Shown here in pieces: positions 50,712 to 59,724 of a stretch of 64,000 nt of DNA. Below the pieces are notes generated by a model, which made no database searches, was not told where the DNA came from, and saw only the letters and a program-made list of their open reading frames with translations. The DNA comes from an uncultured Oscillospiraceae bacterium (GTDB taxonomy: Bacteria; Bacillota; Clostridia; Oscillospirales; Ruminococcaceae), in assembly GCA_934466475.1 (NCBI GenBank), contig CAKSLI010000006.1, forward strand, positions 30,068 to 94,067, written 5' to 3'. Each line of letters opens with the position of its first letter. Positions within the stretch are counted from its first letter, which is position 1. A program made the translations under genes and the position numbers.

Positions 50712-50763
50712 GGCGGTGTTCCTGAACCAAGTCAACAGAAGCGGCAAAGACGGAGGACAACTG

Positions 50764-51276
50764 ATGAAATTCAGGGTGTTTAAAAAACGGATGTTTGCAG
50801 CGATAATTGATTATATCATCATATTTGCAACAGCATATACTGTCTGCGCATTACTTGTGACGGGCGTTTTTAAAGATACATTCGATCAGCAGGCTGCTCC
50901 GTTCATGGCGCTTATTTTATTGCTGAATCCGTTATCGCAGATACCAAGGGTATGTTCTGCCCCGCATGATATGCTGACTATAATGGGAAATGTGCTTGTC
51001 GTGGTAATTTTTGCCGTTGAAGTATTTTATTACTCACTGTCTGAGCTTCTTCCGGCAAAAAGAACCCCCGGCTATAAGCTTTTGGGAATCCGGCTGCTTT
51101 ATAACTCGGAAAAATCAATGCCAATTCGTATTGTCGGGCGGAATATTCTTAAGGTGCTGTCGCGGTATTTATTCTGTATTCCGTTTGTGATTTCCGCATT
51201 TGACCCGAACGGCGACGCAATATATGATATGGTTTCAAAAATCCATGTAGGAACAGACGATATGAGTCAAGATTAA
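50764..51276 (+). CDS. RDD-family membrane protein
   Basis: The 170-residue protein has three or four membrane helices with the RDD pattern: basic entry FRVFKKRMFAAIIDYIII and LLPAKRTPGYKLLGIRLL. Function unknown; some RDD proteins affect ion transport. ATG 50764 follows GGAGGACAAC. The gene is visibly more AT-rich than its neighbours, perhaps a later arrival. It is followed by the first of two duplicate hairpins. Confidence 0.88.
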   Translation: MKFRVFKKRMFAAIIDYIIIFATAYTVCALLVTGVFKDTFDQQAAPFMALILLLNPLSQIPRVCSAPHDMLTIMGNVLVVVIFAVEVFYYSLSELLPAKRTPGYKLLGIRLLYNSEKSMPIRIVGRNILKVLSRYLFCIPFVISAFDPNGDAIYDMVSKIHVGTDDMSQD

Positions 51277-51300
51277 GGCGGCACCGTCCTGAAAAATAAA

Positions 51301-51336
51301 ACCATAAGCCCCGGAGGATTTCGGGGGCTTATGGTA
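51301..51336 (+). terminator. Terminator-like hairpin 1 after the RDD gene
   Basis: Symmetrical hairpin with ACCATAAGCCCC/GGGGCTTATGGT arms. Almost the same sequence recurs at 51559-51595. Confidence 0.65.
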
Positions 51337-51343
51337 TGAGAAC

Positions 51344-51550
51344 GTCGAAAAATCCCTGGACTTTGGGCTTTGCCCAAGTCCCCAGCTTCGCTTCCGCGCA
51401 CACTCATTATCAGCTGCGCTGATAATTCTGCGTAAGGCGAAGCCGTCGCTTAGACACTTGCTGGGATAGAAGTATTTTTTGACCCGGCAGAGCTGGGTCA
51501 AAAAATGGATTTCAAAAGCCCGCTTCGCGGGCAAATTTGATTTTTTCGAC
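51344..51550. repeat. Palindromic element with GTCGAAAAATC ends
   Basis: Ends GTCGAAAAATC (51344-51354) and GATTTTTTCGAC (51539-51550). The interior has several hairpins: ATTATCAGC/GCTGATAAT, TTTTTGACCC/GGGTCAAAAA and GCCCGC/GCGGGC. No coding frame is credible. It is sandwiched between two near-identical hairpins. Confidence 0.6.
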
Positions 51551-51558
51551 AAGCTGAA

Positions 51559-51595
51559 ACCAGAAGCCCCCGGAGGATTTCGGGGGCTTCTGGTA
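51559..51595 (+). terminator. Terminator-like hairpin 2 (duplicate of hairpin 1)
   Basis: Arms ACCAGAAGCCCCC/GGGGGCTTCTGGT around GGAGGATTTC, the same loop as hairpin 1. Confidence 0.55.
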
Positions 51596-51715
51596 TTGGA
51601 GGAGTTTATTTATCATGAAATTGTTTGAGGATAATTATGTTGAGGTTTCTTGATTTCTTTCTGTGATTACATTCTACCACTTCCTCAGTTAAAAATCAAG
51701 ATATATGACAACATT

Positions 51716-51805
51716 GTAACCATATTTCGGAAAACTGTCATTTTTCAGTAACCATTCCGTTATTATTGTAACCGTTTTGTAACCTTTTGTAATTCGCATG
51801 TAATC
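51716..51805. promoter_or_regulatory. Array of GTAACC direct repeats upstream of the cysteine desulfurase
   Basis: GTAACC occurs at 51716, 51748, 51768 and 51779, with related GTAATT at 51789 and GTAATC at 51800. The last four are spaced 10-11 bases, i.e. on one DNA face, as in binding sites of OmpR/PhoB-family response regulators. A candidate promoter (TGTTCA 51842-51847, TATACT 51865-51870) lies downstream. The bound protein is unknown. Confidence 0.45.
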
Positions 51806-51915
51806 ACGGGTGAAATAAAGGTGAAATTTTTTAAAAAAGACTGTTCAAAGCCCGTAAAATGTGATATACTAATGTAGTATATAGAATGCAGTATTATGCA
51901 CAGGAGAGAATAAAA

Positions 51916-53007
51916 ATGATATATCTGGACAGCGCCGCCACGACAAAGCCCTGCCGTGAAGCCGCGGACGCTATAATGAATACCATGCAGGAGAGCTTCG
52001 GAAATGCAAGCTCACTGCATAAAATGGGAATAATCTCGGAAAAAATCATCACCGGCGCGAAAAGGACGCTGCTGTCAAAGCTCGGGGAGGGAGACATCAT
52101 CTTCACTTCAGGCGCGACAGAGAGCAGCAACACCGCCATAATGGGCGCAGCGGACATTTACCGCCGCACCGGAAACAGGATAGTAACCACGGCAATAGAG
52201 CACCCCTCCGTTGCGAATGTCATGACCCGCCTGGAGGAGCGCGGCTTTGAGGTAGTGCGCCTTGCCCCGAAGGATCACCCGGATTTTGAGCAGGCTCTCG
52301 CGGACACCGTGGACGAGCACACGCTGCTGCTGAGCTGCATGGCGGTCAACAACGAGACCGGCTTCATTGTAGACGTTAAGCGGCTCTACAAGCTGGTGAA
52401 GAAGAAAAATCCCAGGACGATCGTACATATCGACGCTGTTCAGGGATTTCTGAAAGTACCGCTGGACGGCGATCTTATCAGCATTTCCGGACATAAGATA
52501 CATTCCTCCAAGGGAATCGGCGCGCTGTTTATCCGCAAGGGGATACGCATTTCTCCGCTGCTGCTGGGCGGCGGTCAGCAGAAAAACCTGCGCAGCGGCA
52601 CGGAGCCCGTGGAGCTCATCGCGGGACTTGACGCGGCTGTAAAGGCATACCACGGCACCGCGGAGCGTTTCGGCGAGCTGAAGGCAAGGCTCCTTGCCGG
52701 GCTTTCGGAGCTTCCCGGGATAACGGTGAATTCCGGGGACAACTGCGTTCCCAATATCGTGAATTTCAGCGTTGAGGGCGTTCGCTCGGAGATAATGCTG
52801 CACTCCCTTGAGGAGCGTGAGATCTACGTTTCCAGCGGCTCCGCCTGCTCCCGCGGAAAGACCAGCGGAGTGCTCGCGGCTTTCGGCATTCCGGATAAGC
52901 TCGCGGACAGCGCTATACGCGTAAGCATGTGCGCTGAAACCACAGACGAAGAAATTGACGCACTGGTTTCCGGAATAAAGGCCGGGACAGAGCGTTTCAG
53001 AAGATAA
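51916..53007 (+). CDS. Cysteine desulfurase (NifS/IscS-like, ThiI partner)
   Basis: The 363-residue PLP enzyme begins MIYLDSAATTKP, has ATESSN, the PLP lysine in SISGHKIHSSKG and the catalytic cysteine in SSGSACSRGK. It supplies persulfide sulfur. Position 14 bases before thiI, as with NifZ-ThiI pairs in Bacillus, indicates dedication to tRNA thiolation. ATG 51916 follows AGGAGAG. Confidence 0.95.
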   Translation: MIYLDSAATTKPCREAADAIMNTMQESFGNASSLHKMGIISEKIITGAKRTLLSKLGEGDIIFTSGATESSNTAIMGAADIYRRTGNRIVTTAIEHPSVANVMTRLEERGFEVVRLAPKDHPDFEQALADTVDEHTLLLSCMAVNNETGFIVDVKRLYKLVKKKNPRTIVHIDAVQGFLKVPLDGDLISISGHKIHSSKGIGALFIRKGIRISPLLLGGGQQKNLRSGTEPVELIAGLDAAVKAYHGTAERFGELKARLLAGLSELPGITVNSGDNCVPNIVNFSVEGVRSEIMLHSLEEREIYVSSGSACSRGKTSGVLAAFGIPDKLADSAIRVSMCAETTDEEIDALVSGIKAGTERFRR

Positions 53008-53021
53008 AAGAGGAAGAACAA

Positions 53022-54218
53022 ATGAAAGAGATAATACTTGTAAAATACGGAGAAATAGCCCTCAAGGGTCTGAACAAGTCCACCTTTGAGGATATGCTCC
53101 AGAAGAACATAAAGCGCCGCCTGAAGTGCTTCGGCACGTTCGGATTTTTCCGCAGGCAGTCCACTATATATATCACTCCGCCGGAGGACGCGGACATTGA
53201 CGCAGTTATCGGCAGCCTGAAGAAGATATTCGGTATCAGCGCGATACAGCGCTGCGCGGTGTTCCCGAAGGATTTCTCCGTTATTGCGGAGCATGCGGGC
53301 GAGTACCTGCGCGAGGCGCTCGAGGGCGCAAAGACATTCAAGGTCGAGTCCAAGCGAAGCGACAAGGCGTTCCCGATGAAGACCCCGGAAATACAGCAGG
53401 AGCTCGGCGCAGTGATACTGGAAGCGTTCCCGCATATCGGCGTGGACGTCCACAATCCCGAGGTAACTGTCCGCCTTGAAATACGCGACAACGGCGCTTA
53501 TCTCAGCGCGCTCAGGATCCCCGGCGCCGGCGGTATGCCGGTGGGAAGCTCCGGAAAGAGCCTGCTCATGCTCTCGGGCGGTATAGACAGCCCGGTTGCC
53601 GGATACATGATGGCAAAGCGCGGTCTCATCGTGGACTGCATACACTATGTCAGCCCGCCCTACACCTCCGAGCGTGCGCGCATGAAGGTGGAGGCGCTCT
53701 GCGAGAAGCTGACCGACTGGTGCGGCAACATAGTATTTTACTGCGTTCCGTTTACCGAACTCCAGGAGGCTCTCCGCGACAACTGTCCCGAGGAGTATTT
53801 CACGGTGCTCATGCGCCGCCTTATGGTGAAGATAGCGAACCGTATCTGCGCCGCCAACGATTACGGCGCGATAATCACCGGCGAGAGCGTTGCGCAGGTC
53901 GCAAGCCAGACCCTCCCGGCAATATTCTGCACGAATGCCGCCGCTGAATACCCTGTATTCCGCCCGGTCATCGGCATGGACAAGCGCGAAATAGTCGATA
54001 TCGCGCGCCATATAGACACTTTCGATATTTCGACCCTGCCGTACGAGGACTGCTGCACGGTATTCTCGCCGAAGCACCCGCGTACACATCCGGAGCTTTC
54101 CGAGATACTCAAGGCGGAGGCAGGCTTTGATTTTGAGCCGCTTATCGAAAAGGCGGTAAGGGAAACCGAGGTGAAGAAGTTCAGATACGGTAAGAGAACC
54201 GTTGACCTGGACGTCTGA
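53022..54218 (+). CDS. thiI: tRNA 4-thiouridine synthetase ThiI
   Basis: The 398-residue protein has an N-terminal ferredoxin-like/THUMP region (about 1-165) and a PP-loop ATPase domain with LSGGIDSPVAGYMMAKRG. It adenylates U8 of tRNA and transfers sulfur from the adjacent cysteine desulfurase. The rhodanese domain of E. coli ThiI is absent, as usual in Firmicutes. Confidence 0.97.
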   Translation: MKEIILVKYGEIALKGLNKSTFEDMLQKNIKRRLKCFGTFGFFRRQSTIYITPPEDADIDAVIGSLKKIFGISAIQRCAVFPKDFSVIAEHAGEYLREALEGAKTFKVESKRSDKAFPMKTPEIQQELGAVILEAFPHIGVDVHNPEVTVRLEIRDNGAYLSALRIPGAGGMPVGSSGKSLLMLSGGIDSPVAGYMMAKRGLIVDCIHYVSPPYTSERARMKVEALCEKLTDWCGNIVFYCVPFTELQEALRDNCPEEYFTVLMRRLMVKIANRICAANDYGAIITGESVAQVASQTLPAIFCTNAAAEYPVFRPVIGMDKREIVDIARHIDTFDISTLPYEDCCTVFSPKHPRTHPELSEILKAEAGFDFEPLIEKAVRETEVKKFRYGKRTVDLDV

Positions 54219-54219
54219 T

Positions 54220-54726
54220 ATGACCATTGAAGCAGATATAACGGCGCTTGCGGAGGAGCTTGTAAGGAAGTGCACCGCCCGCGGGCTCAGGGTCTCCACG
54301 GCTGAGAGCTGCACGGGCGGGCTTGTTTCCGGGGCGGTCACGGCTATTTCCGGGAGCTCTGTGGTGATAGAGCTTGGCGTATGCTCCTATTCCAACCGCA
54401 TAAAGCACGAAGTGCTCGGCGTTGGCGGGGATATTCTGGAGAAATACACTGAATACAGCGTACAGTGCGCCGAAGCAATGGCTGACGGAGTGCGCAGGCT
54501 TTCCGGCGCAGACCTGGCGGTCTCCACCACCGGGGTCGCAGGACCTACCGGCGGCACAGACGACCACCCCGTCGGGGAGGTCTGCATGGCTGTCAGCACG
54601 GCGCACGGCTGTCACGGGACGCGGTTCCTTTTCGGTCAGCACGACCGTGGGACGATACGCGCTATGGCAGTTAAAAAGGCGCTGGAGCTCCTGCTTGAAG
54701 AGATAAACGAAAGTTCATTGGGGTGA
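54220..54726 (+). CDS. pncC: Nicotinamide-nucleotide amidase (CinA C-terminal/PncC)
   Basis: The 168-residue protein is a stand-alone CinA C-terminal domain with STAESCTGGLVSG and STTGVAGPTGGTDDHPVG, which deamidates NMN in pyridine nucleotide recycling. ATG 54220 is 2 bases after the thiI stop, so translation is coupled; no separate ribosome site is clear. Confidence 0.95.
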   Translation: MTIEADITALAEELVRKCTARGLRVSTAESCTGGLVSGAVTAISGSSVVIELGVCSYSNRIKHEVLGVGGDILEKYTEYSVQCAEAMADGVRRLSGADLAVSTTGVAGPTGGTDDHPVGEVCMAVSTAHGCHGTRFLFGQHDRGTIRAMAVKKALELLLEEINESSLG

Positions 54727-54735
54727 ATACATTAC

Positions 54736-55923
54736 ATGGCAAATTACTCAGAGAAGCCAAAAAAGAAAAAGACGACAGCCTCCAGGGATATTGCGGTCGA
54801 TAAGCTGGATTTCTATACCGAGCCGCACCATTCCCACAAGAAGGAGGATAAGATAAAGGGCAGACCGAAATCCGGCTGGGCGAAGCTCTGCGCTTCCGTT
54901 TTCCCACAGAAGGAGGACACCACCGGTGAAAAGCTCCGCAAGATAGTTCTTATCGCGGCGGTGATCGTTTTCGTTGCGACTATCGGAGTGCTGATATATC
55001 AGCTGGCGGGAATGGGCGCGGACAAGAGCACTAATTCCCAGATAGCGGATATCGCGGGGGTTCCGGAGGACAGCCTCGTGAACGTGAACCCGGATTACGA
55101 CCCGTTCAATACCAGCGCCGGGCAGGAAAACGCGGGCACGGAGGAAATAGACGTAACTCCGCTGACCAACACGCCCATAAATCCCAATTGGTCAGAGCTG
55201 AAAGCGACTAACCCGGACGTCCGGGCATGGATAAAGATAACCGGAACCAGCGTAAACAACGTTGTCGTTCAGTCCTACGACAACGAGTACTATCTGAAGC
55301 GCAACCTCTACAAGGAATACAGCGTTTCCGGTACGGTGTTCTCCTCCTACAAGAACAAGTGGGACGGCACCGATGAAAACATCATTCTCTACGGCCATAA
55401 CATGATAAGCGGCGAGTTCTTCGCGCATATCACGCACTATGTTCCGAATGACGCAAGCAAGGAGCCACTGGCGTTCTATAAGGTGCACCCGACTGTAATG
55501 CTTGCCACGCCGGACGGCGGCTGCCAGACATACAAGATCTTTGCGGGACTTCTGGCTAATACCCAGTCCCAGTATGGCGATGTTTTCGATTATGTTCACA
55601 AGACCTCGTTTTACAGCAAGGACGACTTCAACAACTTCATAATTGATATAATGGACAGAAGCTGGTTTTTCACGGACGTTGACATCACCTACGGCGACCA
55701 GATACTCACGATGTCGACCTGCTGCTGGCCTCTCGGCAAGAGCGTGGATACGCGCTGGGTGCTTTTCGCAAGAAAGGTTCGTCCCGGCGAGAGCGAAACG
55801 GTAGATGTAACTGTCGCAGAGCGAAACTTAAATCCCAGACTGTTTGACTACTATTACAGCAGGATAGGCGGCTCATGGACGGGAACAAGCACCTGGGACA
55901 GATCAAAGCTGCTCAGCTACTGA
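54736..55923 (+). CDS. Class B-like sortase 1
   Basis: The 395-residue protein has a basic cytosolic front (1-68), one membrane helix (about 69-92), an extracellular linker and a sortase barrel. Catalytic residues are H221 in LYGHNM, C329 in TMSTC and R340 in TRWVLFAR. The residue spacing and DVRAWIKITGTSVNNVVVQ indicate class B. After the barrel it ends with a conserved tail, FDYYYSRIGGSWTGTSTWD. It would cleave and transfer sorting-signal proteins; none is in the window. First of three tandem sortases, 9 bases after pncC. Confidence 0.93.
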   Translation: MANYSEKPKKKKTTASRDIAVDKLDFYTEPHHSHKKEDKIKGRPKSGWAKLCASVFPQKEDTTGEKLRKIVLIAAVIVFVATIGVLIYQLAGMGADKSTNSQIADIAGVPEDSLVNVNPDYDPFNTSAGQENAGTEEIDVTPLTNTPINPNWSELKATNPDVRAWIKITGTSVNNVVVQSYDNEYYLKRNLYKEYSVSGTVFSSYKNKWDGTDENIILYGHNMISGEFFAHITHYVPNDASKEPLAFYKVHPTVMLATPDGGCQTYKIFAGLLANTQSQYGDVFDYVHKTSFYSKDDFNNFIIDIMDRSWFFTDVDITYGDQILTMSTCCWPLGKSVDTRWVLFARKVRPGESETVDVTVAERNLNPRLFDYYYSRIGGSWTGTSTWDRSKLLSY

Positions 55924-55945
55924 GGTTCTTCCGTAGGAGGTTCAT

Positions 55946-57004
55946 ATGGCAAACTTTGTTGAGAAGGAAAACATTTTCCTGAGAATAGCGAAATACCTTA
56001 TCCCATGGAAGGGCGACAAGCCCGCCGAGATAATACGAAAGTGCATTTTTCTCGGGGCGGCTGTGGTGCTGATAGTTTCACTGACCACGATAATTTCGTT
56101 CTATGGGAGCGCGGCTCAGGACGCGAAGTTCAACGAGCAGATAAGCGAGATATATCACGGCTCAGCCAATGTCACCATTGACGAGGTGAAAAAGGAGGAG
56201 CTTGTAAAGGAATACCCCAAGGTAGACAAGGAATTCCTGCCGCTGCTTGAGCAGAACAAGGATGTCATCGGCTGGATAACCATGGGCGACCCGGAGGATC
56301 CGTTCATCGACAACGTTGTTGTTCAGTGCGACGATAACTCATACTATCTCGACCATAATCTCAACGGCGAATACAGCAAGACCGGAACGGTCTTTGCGGA
56401 CTACCGCGAGAAGATAACCGCCGAGAATACTCCCGCGAACATTATCCTTTACGGGCACAACGTGAACACCGGCGAGTATTTTGCGAAGCTCACACGTTAC
56501 TTCAACTACCGTACTCAGCTCAATTACGGACTGGACTGGTACAAGAAATACCCGACAATAACATTCAATTCCCTCTACCGCAAGTCCACCTACAAGATAT
56601 TTGCGGGTATCCTGGTGAATACCCAGGAGGAGGACGGCGAGGTGTTCTATTACCTCCAGGGCAGGAAATTCGGGAACAAGGCTGCGTTCGATGATTATGT
56701 AGCGCAGATCCTTGACAGGACAACGTTCTACACCGATGTTGACCTCCAGTACGGCGACAATCTGATAACGCTTTCCACCTGCATACTCGACTACGGCATT
56801 GACGCACGCTGGGTGATTTTCGGCAGGGAAGTCCGCGAGGGAGAGGATCCGACAGTTGACGTTAGCAAGGTGTATGAGAATCCCGACCCGCTGTATTTCG
56901 ACTATTATTACAGGGTTTTCGGCGGATCATGGGGCGGCAGAAAATGGGATCCTGCCATGATCTATGATTACAGCTATACCACCACATCTGATGATGAGGA
57001 TTAA
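55946..57004 (+). CDS. Class B-like sortase 2
   Basis: The 352-residue paralogue has a shorter cytosolic front, one membrane helix (about 32-54), and catalytic H171 (LYGHNV), C279 (TLSTC) and R288 (ARWVIFGR). The tail FDYYYRVFGGSWGGRKWD repeats the motif of sortase 1. It lies 22 bases after sortase 1 behind TAGGAGGTTC. Confidence 0.93.
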   Translation: MANFVEKENIFLRIAKYLIPWKGDKPAEIIRKCIFLGAAVVLIVSLTTIISFYGSAAQDAKFNEQISEIYHGSANVTIDEVKKEELVKEYPKVDKEFLPLLEQNKDVIGWITMGDPEDPFIDNVVVQCDDNSYYLDHNLNGEYSKTGTVFADYREKITAENTPANIILYGHNVNTGEYFAKLTRYFNYRTQLNYGLDWYKKYPTITFNSLYRKSTYKIFAGILVNTQEEDGEVFYYLQGRKFGNKAAFDDYVAQILDRTTFYTDVDLQYGDNLITLSTCILDYGIDARWVIFGREVREGEDPTVDVSKVYENPDPLYFDYYYRVFGGSWGGRKWDPAMIYDYSYTTTSDDED

Positions 57005-57033
57005 GGCATATACTCTGAAAGGACGTTTTTTCA

Positions 57034-58152
57034 ATGGCAGAAATGGACATGGGGCTCACCCCGAACAACAATAAGAAGAAGCGCAAAAAGAAAAAGCAGA
57101 GCCTTGGGAAGAGCCTTGTTACCGGGCTTTTCCCCTGCAAGGGCGACAGCGGCGCCGAGATAGCGCGCAAGCTGATCTTCCTGGGCTCGCTGATTCTGAT
57201 GATAGTTGCGCTGGTCATAATCGCCGTGCATTTCATCACGCTGCTGAAGCCGGAGGCTCCGATAGGCACGACCGTGGTCGACAGCAACGGAGATCAGGTA
57301 ATACAGGACGACCAGCAGGTCGTTGTAAATCTCCAGGCGCCCACCAAGGAGCAGATAGAAAACCTGCCGGAGGGCTCCATAAACGAGGAGTACGCTGCTT
57401 ACTACGACGCCAACCCGGATTTCGTGGGCTGGGTGACCATAAACGGCACAAACGTTGACTACCCGGTCGTTCAGGGCGATGATAACGAGTTCTACCTGCA
57501 CCACAACTTTAACGGCGAGGATGAATTCGCGGGCACCATTTTCACGGATTACGAGGGAAAGTTCGGACCGAATCAGATGCCCAACAACACGATACTTTAC
57601 GGTCACAACATGCTGTACAGGTATAAGTTCGCGGCGCTGAACAACTACAACAATAACATCGACTTCCTGAAGGAAACGCCTGTCATCGACTTCAACACGC
57701 TGTATCAGGACAACAAGTACAAGATATTCTCCGTGTTCATAATCAACACTGACGAGGAGCACGGCGAGGTGTTCGACTACACCAAGTATGTCTACTTCAA
57801 GAACAGCGATGAGTTCTATGAGTACATAATGGAGGTAATGGACAGGAGCAAGTACAATACGGGCGTTGACGTTGAATACGGCGACGAGCTCCTGACGCTT
57901 TCCACCTGCGATGGCTCCACCGGATTTGAGAACATGCGCCTTGTCATCGTGGCGAGAAAGGTTCGCGAGAACGAGAGCCCGGACGTTGACACCTCCAAGA
58001 TAACCCGCAAGGACAGCATAAAGTACTTCAAGGCTTACACTGATGTATTCGGCAGCAAGTGGAAGGGCAGGACATGGGACATTTCTCTTGTCAAGGGAAT
58101 GAAGGAGTACCTTGAGGAGAACGGACTCATGGACGACCCGTCGAACTACTGA
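57034..58152 (+). CDS. Class B-like sortase 3
   Basis: The 372-residue paralogue has a Lys-rich cytosolic front (NNNKKKRKKKKQS), a membrane helix (about 47-70), and catalytic H191 (LYGHNM), C292 (TLSTC) and R302 (MRLVIVAR). Its tail, YTDVFGSKWKGRTWD, is a diverged form of the shared C-terminal motif. The sequence TINGTNVDYPVVQGDDNEFYL is the most typical class B core of the three. Confidence 0.93.
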   Translation: MAEMDMGLTPNNNKKKRKKKKQSLGKSLVTGLFPCKGDSGAEIARKLIFLGSLILMIVALVIIAVHFITLLKPEAPIGTTVVDSNGDQVIQDDQQVVVNLQAPTKEQIENLPEGSINEEYAAYYDANPDFVGWVTINGTNVDYPVVQGDDNEFYLHHNFNGEDEFAGTIFTDYEGKFGPNQMPNNTILYGHNMLYRYKFAALNNYNNNIDFLKETPVIDFNTLYQDNKYKIFSVFIINTDEEHGEVFDYTKYVYFKNSDEFYEYIMEVMDRSKYNTGVDVEYGDELLTLSTCDGSTGFENMRLVIVARKVRENESPDVDTSKITRKDSIKYFKAYTDVFGSKWKGRTWDISLVKGMKEYLEENGLMDDPSNY

Positions 58153-58166
58153 TACCGGAGGAAATA

Positions 58167-59630
58167 ATGAAGAAGCTATCTCTCACAAGGATTATAGCTG
58201 CGCTGCTGATAGTGAACTGCTATATGTTCACCTGCGGCGTAATGGGAAATGTCGGCGGAGCCGCAATGGTGAAGCCCGGCGAAGGAGCCGGCACTTCCGA
58301 GGCGGACGCGGTACAGGATATCGGAGAGGCAGACGGTCAGGGAACCATGGATTTCCTTGTTCCCGATGAAACCTCATCGGGATTTGTTGAGCTGAAGCTG
58401 CTGAATATGGCTCCGACATCGCTTTCCGGCAAGATGGTGCAGAGCACGTACAGCATAGAGGGCAGTCCGGAGGATATCCCAGAGGAGATACCACCGGCGG
58501 ACACCGAGGAGATACTTGGCAGCACCGCCGAGGAGGACGCGACCTACGAGCCCTCCAGCAATGAGATATACATAACACTCCCGCCGGAGACCGAGCCGCC
58601 GGTGCAGACCACCGTTCCAAAGACCACGGCAACGACCACGCAGGCTACAACGCAGACTACCACGACAATCCAGACGACAACGGAGCCGCCCGCCGAGACC
58701 ACGACCACTCCGAAGGAGATAGGCGGGATCCCAGTGGACGCGGACAACGACACACAGGCTCCCGCAGGCGATGACCAGCTTGACGAGCTTGCACCAACAG
58801 AGGAATCCGGAAATACCGGAGTCAGCGGCGAGATACTCTATGTAACCAGCAACGGCGGCACCGTTTCAGGCACGGCGCTGGATATAGTCAGCAGGGTAAC
58901 TCAGAACGAGGTAGGTCATACCTTTGCGCCGGAGGCGATAAAGGCGCAGGCTGTCGCGGCTTACACCTATATAAAGTTCTGCAACGAATACGGGACTTAT
59001 CCCAGCGTAGGGCTTGCAGGCACGGTTTCGGATTCAGTGGCTGTGCTGGTAAATTCCGTTATTGGAAAGGCGATATATTATAACGATTCGCTGATACAGG
59101 CGGTATATTCCGCTTCAAGCGCAGGATATACGGCTTCCAGCAAGAACGTATGGGGAACCGAATATCCGTATCTTGAGAGCCGATTCTGCGACCTTGACAA
59201 GCAGTACGACCCGAATTACGGCAGAAAGGTGAAGTACACCTCTGACGAGATAAAGAGCAAGGTGCTTGAAAAGACCGGTATCGAGCTCACCGGCGACCCG
59301 TCCGGCTGGCTTGCGATAGAGGGCAGGGTAGACGGAAATTACGTTGGCCAGATGAGCGTTGGCGGCTACCACAGCTACACAAATTCCAGCGGGGATTCCG
59401 TGAAGATCACAGGACGAGTTTTCCGCGAGAAGATAATGAGCTTTGACCTGCGTTCAAGCGCGTTTGACGTGGATTATGACGCTGGCACGGACGAATTCAC
59501 GTTCACCACATACGGCTACGGCCACGGCGTTGGAATGAGCCAGAACGGCGCAAACGCCCTCGCGGCCTATCTTGGTTATGATTACAAGCAGATACTTACA
59601 TACTACTATCAGGGAACTGAGGTAAAGTAA
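58167..59630 (+). CDS. SpoIID/LytB-domain secreted protein
   Basis: The 487-residue exported protein has a signal sequence (1-about 25), an acidic region, a Thr/Pro-rich linker (about 130-190, likely a wall-spanning or glycosylated stretch), then a SpoIID domain (about 220-487) with RVTQNEVGHTFAPEAIKAQA and YGHGVGMSQNGANALAA. SpoIID proteins are lytic transglycosylases active on denuded glycan strands during sporulation; vegetative paralogues exist. It is 14 bases behind sortase 3, in the same operon, but has no LPXTG-type end. Confidence 0.92.
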   Translation: MKKLSLTRIIAALLIVNCYMFTCGVMGNVGGAAMVKPGEGAGTSEADAVQDIGEADGQGTMDFLVPDETSSGFVELKLLNMAPTSLSGKMVQSTYSIEGSPEDIPEEIPPADTEEILGSTAEEDATYEPSSNEIYITLPPETEPPVQTTVPKTTATTTQATTQTTTTIQTTTEPPAETTTTPKEIGGIPVDADNDTQAPAGDDQLDELAPTEESGNTGVSGEILYVTSNGGTVSGTALDIVSRVTQNEVGHTFAPEAIKAQAVAAYTYIKFCNEYGTYPSVGLAGTVSDSVAVLVNSVIGKAIYYNDSLIQAVYSASSAGYTASSKNVWGTEYPYLESRFCDLDKQYDPNYGRKVKYTSDEIKSKVLEKTGIELTGDPSGWLAIEGRVDGNYVGQMSVGGYHSYTNSSGDSVKITGRVFREKIMSFDLRSSAFDVDYDAGTDEFTFTTYGYGHGVGMSQNGANALAAYLGYDYKQILTYYYQGTEVK

Positions 59631-59685
59631 GCTCAGCGGATAAAAATTTTGGAGGGGCGGTCAGAGCGATCGTCCCTCCAGTACA

Positions 59686-59724
59686 TATAATAATGGGCTG
59701 TGAAAATCACAGCCCATTATTTTA
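59686..59724. terminator. Bidirectional terminator between the sortase operon and azlCD
   Basis: Stem AATAATGGGCTGTGA/TCACAGCCCATTATT with a 3-base loop. A second GC hairpin (about 59652-59678) precedes it. Confidence 0.9.

Noticed and set aside
51301..51595. Two-repeat CRISPR-like array.
   Set aside because: Only two units, each a long hairpin, separated by a 200-bp palindromic element, with no cas genes.
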